Origin: Salinicola endophyticus
GTDB lineage: Bacteria > Pseudomonadota > Gammaproteobacteria > Pseudomonadales > Halomonadaceae
Direction: 5' to 3'
NCBI RefSeq assembly: GCF_003206575.1
Contig: NZ_PZJO01000005.1
Span: 219,476 to 283,475 of the forward strand
DNA: 64,000 bases
The notes below the pieces were generated by a model, which had not been told where the DNA came from, made no database searches, and was given only the letters and a program-made list of their open reading frames with translations. The position numbers and the translations under genes are program-made. Of the stretch, positions 1 to 9,733 are shown piece by piece. Positions within the stretch are counted from its first letter, which is position 1; every line of letters starts with the position of its first letter.

Positions 1-735
1 GTCGCTGCCCTGCTTGGTGATCAGCAGGCGCCGCTGGCCGTCGTCCAGCACCACCGGGCGGTTGGACTGGTAGATGCGATCCAGCGCGCCGCGGATACCC
101 AGCTCGCCCTGCTGCTGCTTCTCGGCGAAGCGCTCGAGCTTGTCCAGATAGCGCGCGCCTGCCAGTCCCTCGACGCGGCAGCGATGCGTATCGGCGACCG
201 CGAAGTAGGTGTGCAGCGCGCCGGTCAGCTTGACCGGCGTGGTGCCGGTGTGGCGGGTGAACAGCTCGACGCTGAGCTTGTGCGCGTTGGCGTGGACCAC
301 CACATTGGGTGTCAGCTCGTCGTGCAGGCGTTCCTGCGGCGAGAGATGGATCTCGACCCCGCTGCCGGAGATATCCTCGTCGACCGCGTCCAGGCGCCAC
401 TCGGCGGTGCGCGCCGGGCCGTGCATCGGCCCCTTGCCGTCAGGCGACTCATCGGCGAACCACGGCCAGCACAGCGGAATACCGCCGCGAATCGCCCCCG
501 GCAGCGCCTGTGGAGTGGGCGTCACCCAGAGCCAACCATCCTGCGGGTCGGGCACCGGCCGGTCGCCTGCGGCATCGGGCGGGAAAGGCAAAAAGTGCAG
601 GACCTGCGCGCCCTGCAGCGAGAGCGCGAGTTGGCCCCAGTCGGCATTGATCAGCAGCACTCGGCGGCCTTCCCAGGTCGTCTCGCGCTGGCCGTCGGTC
701 GCCGCGATCAGATCGGCGAGCGTATCGGGAATCAT
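1..735 (-). CDS. D-hexose-6-phosphate mutarotase / aldose 1-epimerase family (YeaD-like), partial
   Basis: The C-terminus is missing because the gene runs off the left edge; 245 codons are visible from the ATG at 735. The family interconverts alpha and beta anomers of hexose 6-phosphates in the cytoplasm. Family marks seen are GGIPLCWPWF near residue 85, MHGPART near 104 and ALHTYF near 175, which match the core of the YeaD/galactose mutarotase-like fold. The ATG overlaps the stop of glk (ATGA), so the gene is translationally coupled as the third member of edd-glk-yeaD. This suits a role of presenting the right glucose-6-phosphate anomer to the Entner-Doudoroff route. Family assignment is firm; the precise substrate is inferred. 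Confidence 0.88.
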   Translation of the reverse strand, partial: MIPDTLADLIAATDGQRETTWEGRRVLLINADWGQLALSLQGAQVLHFLPFPPDAAGDRPVPDPQDGWLWVTPTPQALPGAIRGGIPLCWPWFADESPDGKGPMHGPARTAEWRLDAVDEDISGSGVEIHLSPQERLHDELTPNVVVHANAHKLSVELFTRHTGTTPVKLTGALHTYFAVADTHRCRVEGLAGARYLDKLERFAEKQQQGELGIRGALDRIYQSNRPVVLDDGQRRLLITKQGSD

Positions 736-1687
736 GTCACTTCCTCGTTATGCAGAGCTTCCGCCGCGCCCAGCAGGCCGGTCCACGGCGCCGTCACCAC
801 CCAGGTGGGGATGCCGGCAGTGTAAGCGCTCAGCCGTCCCTTGTCGGCAAAGGCGCGGCGGAAATCGCTGCGCGGCAGCCACTCGATCAGGCGCGGCGTG
901 ATGCCGCCACAGAGATAGACCCCGCCCAGCGCGCCCAGGGTGAGTGCGGCGTCGCCGCAGACGCTGCCCAGAATCTTGAGAAAGCGCATCAGCGTCTCGC
1001 GCGCGACCCGATCGCCGGCCCGCGCCGCACCGGTGACCTCGGCGGGGGAGTTGTAGCCGGGAGTGACGCCCAGCAGCGCGGCGTGGGCGAGATAGAGATC
1101 GAGCATTCCCTGGCCGCACAGCAGGCGCTCGATCGAGACCCGGCCATAGCGTGCGCGGAAGAAGTCCAGGATCTGACGCTCGCGCTCGTCGGTGGGGGCG
1201 AAGGTGGCGTGGCCGCCCTCGGTGGTCAACGGGATCCAGTGGCGCTGGCTCGGCACCAGGCCGGCCATGCCCAGGCCGGTCCCCGGGCCGATCACCAGCC
1301 GCGGGCGGCGCGGCTCGGCCTCGCCGTCACCCACCGGCGTCAGGTCCTTGGCATCGATATGGGGGATGCCCAGAGCCTGGGCGGTGAAGTCGTTGATGAT
1401 CTTGAAGGTACCCAGGCCCAGCGTTTCCGCGACCGCCTTCTTGGAGAACGCCCAGTCGTTGTTGGTCATCTTGACCCAGTCTTCGTGCACCGGGCAGGCG
1501 AAGGCCAGGCACGCCTCGCTGGGGGGCTCGGCGCCGACCTTCTCGAGGTAGGCCTGGATCGCTTCGACCAGCCCTGCGTAATGATTGCAGGGCAGGGTCT
1601 CGATCGCCTGCAGCTCGACGCTGCCGGGGGCGACCAGGGCGAAGCGGGCGTTGGTCCCGCCGATATCGCCGATCAAGGCGAGTGTCG

Positions 1688-1691
<4 letters not shown>
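732..1691 (-). CDS. glk: Glucokinase
   Basis: Phosphorylates cytoplasmic glucose with ATP to glucose 6-phosphate. The 319-residue length is normal for the bacterial Glk family. An N-terminal phosphate-binding motif ([14 protein letters not shown], residues 5-18) and a second glycine-rich motif (GPGTGLGMA) are visible. I chose the ATG at 1691 because it overlaps the edd stop codon as ATGA and puts the IGDIGGTN motif at the very N-terminus. A longer open frame exists upstream but it lies inside edd and reads as arginine-rich shadow sequence. It is flanked by edd and a hexose-6-phosphate mutarotase gene, so the operon feeds glucose into the Entner-Doudoroff pathway. Confidence 0.95.
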
Positions 1692-3535
<1,844 letters not shown>

Positions 3536-3566
3536 CAGGGTCTGCCTCATCGAGCTGTCGTGGTTG

Positions 3567-3584
3567 TTTGGTAAACTTACCAAA
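3567..3584. promoter_or_regulatory. Palindromic operator-like site upstream of edd
   Basis: A perfect 8+8 inverted repeat, TTTGGTAAACTTACCAAA, with a 2-nt centre lies 17 nt upstream of the ATG at 3550 and 32 nt upstream of the preferred edd ATG, between edd and the divergent gap gene. The form (TGGTnnnnnnACCA) resembles FadR-type GntR sites more than the known HexR box. Regulator unknown; the position suits repression of the glucose operon. Confidence 0.5.
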
Positions 3585-3794
3585 AAAAATGCCCGGTAGC
3601 CGTGAATGCGGCGTTGGTATTAGTCTTTCGGGGTAATATTTTTTCATGGCGCGATGTTCTAGACTGTCAGCAGTCAAGGACTATCGTCAGTTCAGGCTTC
3701 GAGACTGCCCCGGGTTGCCGCAGTGCCCCGGCCTCGTGACCCATCGATCGCCCCGTCCCGCTCGGGGTTTCGCCATCTGAGAGGAGAGAGCACC

Positions 3795-4796
3795 ATGACT
3801 TTGCGTGTCGCCATCAACGGATTCGGCCGTATCGGTCGCAACGTACTCCGCGCGCTCTACGAGAACGGCTACCGCGATCGCATCCAGGTCGTCGCCATCA
3901 ACGACCTGGGTGACCCGGCGCTGAACGCTCACCTGCTGCGTCACGACAGCGTGCATGGCCGCTTCGGCTTCGATGTCGGTCACGACAGCGAGACTCTGAG
4001 CGTAGACGGTGACAGTATCCGCATCCTCTCGGAGCGCGATCCAGCCCAGCTGCCGTGGCAGTCGCTGAACGTCGATCTGGTGATGGAGTGCACCGGGTTG
4101 TTCACCAAGCGTGACGCGGCCGCCAAGCACATCGAGGCTGGCGCCGCCCGCGTGCTGATCTCGGCGCCCAGCCCCGATGCCGACGCCACCATCGTGTACG
4201 GCGTCAACGAGCAGGTGCTGAAGGCCGAGCACCGTGTGGTCTCCAATGCTTCCTGCACCACCAACTGCCTGGCACCGGTGGCCAAGGCGCTGCAGGATGC
4301 CGTGGGTATCGAGAATGGTCTGATGACCACGGTCCACGCCTACACCAACGACCAGAATCTTTCCGACGTCTATCACAAGGACCCGTACCGCGCGCGTAGC
4401 GCCACCCAGTCGATGATTCCGACCAAGACCGGTGCCGCCGCGGCAGTGGGCCTGGTGCTGCCTGAGCTCAACGGCAAGCTGGACGGTCTGGCGGTGCGTG
4501 TGCCGGTGATCAATGTCTCGCTGGTCGACCTGACCTTCACCGCGGGCCGTGACACCACCAAGGAGGAGATCAACCAGATCGTCGAGAAGGCCGCTGCCGC
4601 CTCGCCGGTGCTGGCGGTCAACGCCCAGCCGCTGGTCTCGATCGACTTCAACCACGACCCCAACTCCTCGACCTTCGACGCCAACCACACCCGCGTCAAC
4701 GGTCGTCTGGTCAAGGTCATGGCCTGGTACGACAACGAGTGGGGCTTCTCCAACCGCATGCTGGATACCGCGCTGGCGATGCAGGCAGCCGCCTGA
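3795..4796 (+). CDS. gap: Glyceraldehyde-3-phosphate dehydrogenase, type I
   Basis: Oxidatively phosphorylates glyceraldehyde 3-phosphate with NAD(P). It has 333 residues. The NAD-binding motif [10 protein letters not shown] starts at residue 7 and the catalytic cysteine lies in ASCTTNC (Cys154), with the partner histidine in TTVHAYTND. The aspartate in AINDLGD suggests NAD preference. I chose ATG 3795 because GAGGAGAG stands 6 nt upstream and the protein then begins directly with the Rossmann strand. Erythrose-4-phosphate dehydrogenase (Epd) is a close paralogue, but adjacency to edd/glk favours Gap. A strong terminator follows at 4870. Confidence 0.93.
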   Translation: MTLRVAINGFGRIGRNVLRALYENGYRDRIQVVAINDLGDPALNAHLLRHDSVHGRFGFDVGHDSETLSVDGDSIRILSERDPAQLPWQSLNVDLVMECTGLFTKRDAAAKHIEAGAARVLISAPSPDADATIVYGVNEQVLKAEHRVVSNASCTTNCLAPVAKALQDAVGIENGLMTTVHAYTNDQNLSDVYHKDPYRARSATQSMIPTKTGAAAAVGLVLPELNGKLDGLAVRVPVINVSLVDLTFTAGRDTTKEEINQIVEKAAAASPVLAVNAQPLVSIDFNHDPNSSTFDANHTRVNGRLVKVMAWYDNEWGFSNRMLDTALAMQAAA

Positions 4797-4869
4797 CCCT
4801 ACTGGGTCGCCGAATGGCGTGGGCGCGCTGCGCCACGCCATGCTGACGGCCGCTCGAGGTACTCCCCCC

Positions 4870-4897
4870 ATGGCGCTCTCTAGAGCGCCATTTTTTT
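4870..4897 (+). terminator. Rho-independent terminator after gap
   Basis: A 9-bp perfect stem (ATGGCGCTC / GAGCGCCAT, loop TCTA) is followed directly by seven T. It lies 74 nt past the gap stop codon and ends that transcript. Confidence 0.9.
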
Positions 4898-5136
4898 GGC
4901 CCGATGTTCAGCAGGCCGACATCCTGGTTGTCAGCGGGACAACATCATGGCCCAACGCGCTCATGAGTTGTCCGACGTCGCTGATAGGCCTCCCAAGGCA
5001 TGCGCCCTGGTATGACGAAGGGCGATCCAACGAGACTGGCAGTGGGCGCCGGGGCTGGTACCATGGCGGCGATTCTCGGGAAGCCATCCGTACAGGGCGC
5101 CTGACGGGGTCGGTCGGTAACCCGGGAAATATCGAT

Positions 5137-5163
5137 TCAAGTTCTTTTAGCTGCTGCCGATAG
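5137..5163 (+). promoter_or_regulatory. Sigma-28 (FliA)-type promoter
   Basis: TCAAGTTC, an 11-nt spacer and GCCGATAG closely match the flagellar sigma-28 consensus (TAAAGTTT/TCAAGTTT, N11, GCCGATAA). It lies about 130 nt upstream of the small gene at 5295 and the PAS-GGDEF gene at 5659, on the same strand. The rest of the 498-nt gap between gap and 5295 holds the gap terminator, an AT-rich stretch (5170-5200), and a CTCTAATT tandem repeat followed by CATTATCATT at 5242-5267. No further gene is evident there. Confidence 0.65.
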
Positions 5164-5294
5164 AGTCAGAAAGTTTGAATTATACTTAGATATGCGCTTG
5201 AGACTTGGCCTGACGCGACTCTCTCCTCTAAGGTAAGACGGCTCTAATTCTCTAATTCATTATCATTCAACGCCGCGCCGAGGTTGGCAGTGCC

Positions 5295-5603
5295 ATGCAG
5301 CAGACGATCCTCAACGCTCATCGCTTGATCGGCGAGACGCTTCGCGAACCCGGCCGAGAGCGGCTCGGACGCATCGTAGGGGTGGACCAGGCGCGACGTG
5401 TGCCGCTGGTCTTCGTGCTCTGGCAGGGCCAGCAGGGCATCCAGCGCATCGAGCTGAGTGTCGATGATCTGCGCCAGCTGGTCGCTTCCTGCGAGCGGCG
5501 TTATGCCACTGCCAATCCCGCGACCGATGCGGCAGGATCGGCGACGAGCGACACCTATCGGGACGCCGAGGTCGCGCCGCGGCGACGTGCCGGCCTGCGC
5601 TGA
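5295..5603 (+). CDS. Small hypothetical protein, possibly sigma-28 transcribed
   Basis: A 102-residue reading frame that I do not recognise. The central part (PLVFVLWQ ... IELSVDDLRQLVASCERRY, about residues 37-70) looks like folded protein with alternating hydrophobic strands and an amphipathic helix; the last 30 residues are polar and probably disordered. It lies between a sigma-28-like promoter and a PAS-GGDEF gene on the same strand, so it may be the first gene of that unit. The ribosome binding site is weak. A competing minus-strand frame (5244-5729) overlaps it and lacks recognisable features. Moderate confidence that it is real. Confidence 0.5.
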   Translation: MQQTILNAHRLIGETLREPGRERLGRIVGVDQARRVPLVFVLWQGQQGIQRIELSVDDLRQLVASCERRYATANPATDAAGSATSDTYRDAEVAPRRRAGLR

Positions 5604-5658
5604 CAACCCGTCTTTACCCACTGCGCCGCCAGTCGCTGCGGCAACATGAGATTGGAGC

Positions 5659-6939
5659 ATGAATCGATCCGATGCCCTGGTTGGCGCGAGCGAGCCGAGC
5701 GACGAGGCGCAGCAGTGGCTGCGAGCCATACCGGCTGCCGTCTATGTGACGGACGCCGGCTGGTGGCTGGGAGAAGTCCGCTTCGTTGCCGATGCGGTCG
5801 CCGATCTGGGCGGACGCTCCGCCACCGACTACCTCGACCATCCCCAGCGCTGGCTGACCGCGATCGGTGAAACCAGTCGGCTGCAGGCGCTCGAGCGGCT
5901 GCAGGCAGCGCTCGACGCCGGCGACACGCAGGTGACTCTTACCTACACGCTGAGCCACGTCGACGGCTCCTCGTCTCGCATCGCCGACACCCTCAACATT
6001 CAGCGCGATGCCGAGGGCCAGGTCGTGGCGCTGGTCGGTGTGCTCGAGCGGGTGGCCACCGCGGGCGCCGGTGATGCCGCCTCGCGTGCCCTGCTCGAGC
6101 ACAATCCTGATCTACTGCTGGTGCTGGATGCCGACCTCGCCTGCCGCGCGGCTGCCGGGGCGGCGGCGCGGGTGCTGGGCGCCAGCGCCGAAGCGCTGGT
6201 CGGGCGCTCGCTGTTCGAGTTGATGGCGCCCGAAGATGCGCCACGGGTACAGCGCGCTCTCGATGAGCAGGCAGTGACCGCGGGAGCGGTGCTGCTCGAG
6301 CTGCGCCTGCGCCACCGTGACGGCAGCTACCGCTGGTGCGAGATCCACTTCGCCGCCGACTGCGATGCTGTCTGCAGCGTCTCCCCCGGCTGGGTCGCGG
6401 TGGCCCGGGACATCACCGAGCGCCGCCGTCAGGCGCTGCAGTGGGATGCCTATGACGCCACCGATGAACTCACCTCGGCCCTCAATGAGCGCGCCTTCCT
6501 GGGACTCCTGCGCCAGGCGGTCGCGATGGGCGACGTCCATGGGCGGCTGTCGCTGATCGTGTTCGAGGTCGACGGCTTCAGCGATATCGTCACCCGCTGG
6601 GGGCGTGAAGGGGGGGACCTGGTCCTCGCCTGCATCGGCGAGATGTGTCGCGCCACCCTGCGCGAACGGTTCAGCTTCGGTCGCCTCGACGCGCGCGGCT
6701 TCGCACTGCTGCTGAGCGGCAAGTCGCTGCAGGAGACCTCCGCCATCGCCGAGCGGCTGCGCGCGCGTTTCGGTACCACGCGGGTCGAGTTCCATGGCCA
6801 CTGGTTGGCGTTCTCGGTTAGTCTGGGCGTGGCCGAGCGTCGCCAGGGCGAGCCGCCAGAGAGGTTCCTGGCACGCGCCCACAGCGGGCTCGAGGTGGCG
6901 ATGACCCATGGCGGTAACCGCGTTCAGCAGGCGCCCTGA
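5659..6939 (+). CDS. PAS-PAS-GGDEF protein with degenerate GGDEF motif
   Basis: 426 residues with no membrane segment. A PAS-like region occupies about residues 15-130, a second PAS domain with a PAC tail (RDGSYRW ... ARDITERRRQAL) about 143-260, and a diguanylate-cyclase fold about 266-422 (DELTSALNERAF at 269-280 matches the family DxLTGLxNRR start). At the active site, where R-x-GGDEF-xxLL is expected, the protein reads RLDARGFALLL (residues 342-352), so the GGDEF motif is lost and cyclase activity is unlikely. A good Shine-Dalgarno (TTGGAG) precedes ATG 5659. It is probably a signal sensor acting through protein contacts; the upstream sigma-28 promoter hints at motility control. Confidence 0.85.
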   Translation: MNRSDALVGASEPSDEAQQWLRAIPAAVYVTDAGWWLGEVRFVADAVADLGGRSATDYLDHPQRWLTAIGETSRLQALERLQAALDAGDTQVTLTYTLSHVDGSSSRIADTLNIQRDAEGQVVALVGVLERVATAGAGDAASRALLEHNPDLLLVLDADLACRAAAGAAARVLGASAEALVGRSLFELMAPEDAPRVQRALDEQAVTAGAVLLELRLRHRDGSYRWCEIHFAADCDAVCSVSPGWVAVARDITERRRQALQWDAYDATDELTSALNERAFLGLLRQAVAMGDVHGRLSLIVFEVDGFSDIVTRWGREGGDLVLACIGEMCRATLRERFSFGRLDARGFALLLSGKSLQETSAIAERLRARFGTTRVEFHGHWLAFSVSLGVAERRQGEPPERFLARAHSGLEVAMTHGGNRVQQAP

Positions 6940-7157
6940 GCGCCGCCTCGAGGGTTGAGTCTGGTCGATCAGAGGTGGCGGAGACGCGCGGAACCGACAT
7001 GCGCGAGCCGCCGGGAAATACCGCGATCGGGACCGAGAGCCAGCAGGACACGAGAGCAACGGGGTTTCGGGAGCCACTGGAACACAAGAGTCAACGGGAG
7101 CGGCGCGTCACGACGACGCCCTGGCGCCGCCGACCCGCAGTCAACGCAAGGAGAACG

Positions 7158-7964
7158 ATGATGGGACGACTGCTGCTGGCCATGTTCGTCAGCCTGATGA
7201 GCCTGCCGCTGTGGGCCGACGAGGTAGTGGGCCCCCATGTGCAGGGCGAGACCTTCGAGTACACCACCGGGGGCCAGACCTACAAGGGCTACCTGGCCTA
7301 CAACGCCAGCGACGACCAGCCACGCCCCGGGGTGCTGCTGGTGCATGAGTGGTGGGGCCTGAACGATTACATCAAGCACCGCGCCGACCAGCTCGCGGCA
7401 CTGGGCTTCGTCGCCCTGGCGGTCGACATGTACGGCGATGGCAAGGTCGCGCAGCATCCCGACGACGCCAAGGCGTTCTCCAGTCAGGTGATGCAGGACT
7501 GGCCGGCGGCGCGGGCGCGGCTCGATGCGGCGCTGGCGGCGCTGCGTCAGCATCCGGCGGTGGATGGCGATCATATCGCCGCCATGGGCTACTGCTTCGG
7601 CGGCGGCGTGGTGATGAACATGGCCCTGGCAGGCATGCCGATCGACGCCGCGATCAGCTTTCACGGCAGCCCCACCCAGGCGGTGAGCCAGCCACAGCCG
7701 TTCGACGGCCTGGTGCGGATCTACAACGGTCAGGACGATCCGCTGGTCGACAAGCAGGCGCTGGCCGACATGGCCGCGACCCTGGAGAAGGACGGTGCCA
7801 AGGTGCGCGTGGTGGAGTACCCGGGGGCGACGCACGCCTTCACCAATCCCGACGCCGACGCCCTGGCCAAGGAGTTCGACCTGCCGCTGGGCTACAACGC
7901 CGCGGCGGACGCGGCCTCCTGGCAGGCTGCGCTGCTGACACTGGACAAGGCGCTCAACCAGTAA
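7158..7964 (+). CDS. Secreted dienelactone hydrolase family protein
   Basis: Alpha/beta hydrolase of 268 residues. An N-terminal signal peptide is visible (MMGRLLLAMFVSLMSLPLWA, likely cut after Ala20), so the enzyme is probably periplasmic, unlike classical cytoplasmic DLH. Catalytic triad candidates are Cys in GYCFGGG, Asp in NGQDDPL and His in GATHAF, the typical order. AAGGAGAACG precedes the start. The cysteine nucleophile is typical of the DLH family; the physiological substrate cannot be inferred. An upstream in-frame extension to 6975 lacks a signal-like or conserved sequence and was dropped. Confidence 0.88.
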   Translation: MMGRLLLAMFVSLMSLPLWADEVVGPHVQGETFEYTTGGQTYKGYLAYNASDDQPRPGVLLVHEWWGLNDYIKHRADQLAALGFVALAVDMYGDGKVAQHPDDAKAFSSQVMQDWPAARARLDAALAALRQHPAVDGDHIAAMGYCFGGGVVMNMALAGMPIDAAISFHGSPTQAVSQPQPFDGLVRIYNGQDDPLVDKQALADMAATLEKDGAKVRVVEYPGATHAFTNPDADALAKEFDLPLGYNAAADAASWQAALLTLDKALNQ

Positions 7965-7968
7965 CCGC

Positions 7969-7999
7969 CACCGCCCGCGGTCAGTGACCGCGGGCGGTG
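7969..7999. terminator. Bidirectional hairpin between convergent genes
   Basis: A perfect 15-bp inverted repeat (CACCGCCCGCGGTCA and its complement around a single G) lies between the stops of the hydrolase gene and pncB. It has no T-run, so it may work as a transcript-end hairpin or with Rho. Confidence 0.55.
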
Positions 8000-8024
8000 T
8001 CAGCCATGCGCCGGCGCCGCGCGC

Positions 8025-9197
8025 TCAGTCGCGATGGTTGAGCGCCAGCACGCGCTGGGCCAGGGCGATCATCTCCGGGTCGCCGGTGTGCTTGTCGGGC
8101 ACGTCCGAGAGCTTGACCACCGGCAGCCAGTGCTGCCCCTCCGGGCGCGCCTCGACCATCTTGATCACCATGTTCATCGGCGTCGCGCCGACGTCGTTGG
8201 TGAAGTTGGTGCCGATCCCGAAGGCCATGCCGATGCGGTCCTTGCAGAAGGTGTGGATCCGTTCGACCCGTTCCGGCGTCAAGGCGTCGGAGAAGATGAT
8301 GGTCTTGCTGCGCGGGTCGATGCCCAGGCGCTCGTAGTGGGCGATGGTCTGGGAGGCGAAATCGATCGGGTCGGCGCTGTCATGGCGCACGCCGTCGAAG
8401 AGCTTGGCGAACTTCTTGTCGAAACTCTCGAAGAACGCCTTCGAGGTGAAGGTGTCGGTCAGCGCGATGCCCAGATCGCCGCGATAGACGTCGACCCAGT
8501 GCTCCAGCGCCAGACTGTTGGCCATCTTGAAGCCGAAACGGGCGCCGTGGAACATGAACCACTCGTGGGCATGGGTGCCGATCGGCTTGACCCCGTGGCG
8601 CATCGCCAGCATCACGTTGCTGGTGCCGCTGAAGGCGCTGCCGCCATGGTGGCGCAGGGCACCCACCACGCGATCCTGGACGTCGAAGGAGAAGCGCCGT
8701 CGGGTACCGAACTCGGCGATCTTGAGCCCCAGGCGCTGGTACTGCTCGATCTTGTCCCGGGTACGCGTCTCGACCGTGGTGTCATCGTCGCGGGGCACCT
8801 GGCGCAGGCGATACCAGAGCTCGCTGATCAGCGCCATCAGCGGCACTTCCCACAGGATGGTGCGATACCACAGCCCCTCCATGGTCACCGACAGCTCGCT
8901 GCCGCGCTGCACGATGGTGACCTCGTCGGGGTTGTAGCGGAAGCCGGCGAGAAAATCGAGATAGGTGGGGTCGAGGTAGGGACAGGTCTGCTCGAGGTAG
9001 CGCTTCTCGTCCTCGCCGAGGGTGAGATCGGCCATGGCGTCGACCGCGCCACGCAGGGCATCGCCGAAGCCCTCCGGGAAGGCGTGCTCGCCGCGGTTGA
9101 TGAAGGCGTAGCGCGCCTGCGCGTAGGGGAAGCGCTTGATCACGGCGTTCTGCATCGTGATCTTGTAGAAGTCGTTGTCCAGAAGCGAAGTTAGCAT
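8025..9197 (-). CDS. pncB: Nicotinate phosphoribosyltransferase
   Basis: Converts nicotinate and PRPP (with ATP hydrolysis) to nicotinate mononucleotide in the NAD salvage pathway. It has 390 residues, close to E. coli PncB. The typical N-terminus LLDNDFYKITMQNAV, the central GTSNVMLA and AHEWFMFHGA segments, and FGIGTNFTNDVG near the C-terminus are present. Starts at ATG 9197. Convergent with the hydrolase gene and monocistronic as far as the sequence shows. Confidence 0.95.
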   Translation of the reverse strand: MLTSLLDNDFYKITMQNAVIKRFPYAQARYAFINRGEHAFPEGFGDALRGAVDAMADLTLGEDEKRYLEQTCPYLDPTYLDFLAGFRYNPDEVTIVQRGSELSVTMEGLWYRTILWEVPLMALISELWYRLRQVPRDDDTTVETRTRDKIEQYQRLGLKIAEFGTRRRFSFDVQDRVVGALRHHGGSAFSGTSNVMLAMRHGVKPIGTHAHEWFMFHGARFGFKMANSLALEHWVDVYRGDLGIALTDTFTSKAFFESFDKKFAKLFDGVRHDSADPIDFASQTIAHYERLGIDPRSKTIIFSDALTPERVERIHTFCKDRIGMAFGIGTNFTNDVGATPMNMVIKMVEARPEGQHWLPVVKLSDVPDKHTGDPEMIALAQRVLALNHRD

Positions 9198-9260
9198 GAA
9201 GTCTCGTCTACGGCGTGGTCGAGTCGCTGAGCCGGGGCTCTCCGGGGTGCCCGGAGGCGA

Positions 9261-9554
9261 TTACATGAAGGCCATGATACCGAACATTGTCGCGACGAAG
9301 CCGCCGAACAGCAAAAGCCCGGCCAGCGACAGCAGAATCAGCAGGTAGCCCAGGATCAGACCCGCCAGCGCCCAGCTGTCGCCGGACTCCCGGCTCGCGC
9401 GGATCTGGTGGCGGGCGAGATGACCGCACACCACACCGCCCAGCGCGGCCGGCGGCACCAGGGTGCCGAGCACACTGAGCGCGAAGGCGACCAGCGCCAT
9501 CACGTTGGTGGGACCTGGCGGTGACGGCGGCGGGGTGGGGTGAAGGTCGTTCAT
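9261..9554 (-). CDS. DUF4190 family small membrane protein
   Basis: 97 residues from ATG 9554. A proline-rich N-terminus (PTPPPSPPGP) is followed by two hydrophobic segments (about residues 18-42 and 62-94) and the short polar CGHLARHQIRAS loop between them, the usual DUF4190 layout of two helices flanking a G-H-x-A-x-x-x-I motif. Function unknown; inner-membrane location is expected. The longer in-frame start at 9689 adds a segment without similarity to the family. Confidence 0.72.
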   Translation of the reverse strand: MNDLHPTPPPSPPGPTNVMALVAFALSVLGTLVPPAALGGVVCGHLARHQIRASRESGDSWALAGLILGYLLILLSLAGLLLFGGFVATMFGIMAFM

Positions 9555-9733
9555 GGTATCGGTCGTCGTGATGTCGCTGGCGATGCCCCAGAGTATCGCA
9601 CGCTTGCCGGACGCTCTCGACGTTTTCGGTGCCGCGCCCTGCGGGCTATCGACTAGGCTGTCAGCGCGGCCCGGCGGCATGAGCGGCACGCGCGCTCAAC
9701 AGGGACGCGTTCAACCGGGAGGAGAGAAGCGGC

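Noticed and set aside
3536-3583. Earlier start for edd at 3583
   Set aside because: It would place the start codon within the perfect palindrome at 3567-3584 and adds residues without family match.
5244-5729. A 161-codon minus-strand frame opposite the small gene at 5295
   Set aside because: No recognisable motif, and it runs under the start of the PAS-GGDEF gene. The plus-strand frame fits the promoter and operon direction better, although neither is proven.
8034-9194. A 386-codon open frame antisense to pncB
   Set aside because: It mirrors almost the whole of pncB, with no own features.
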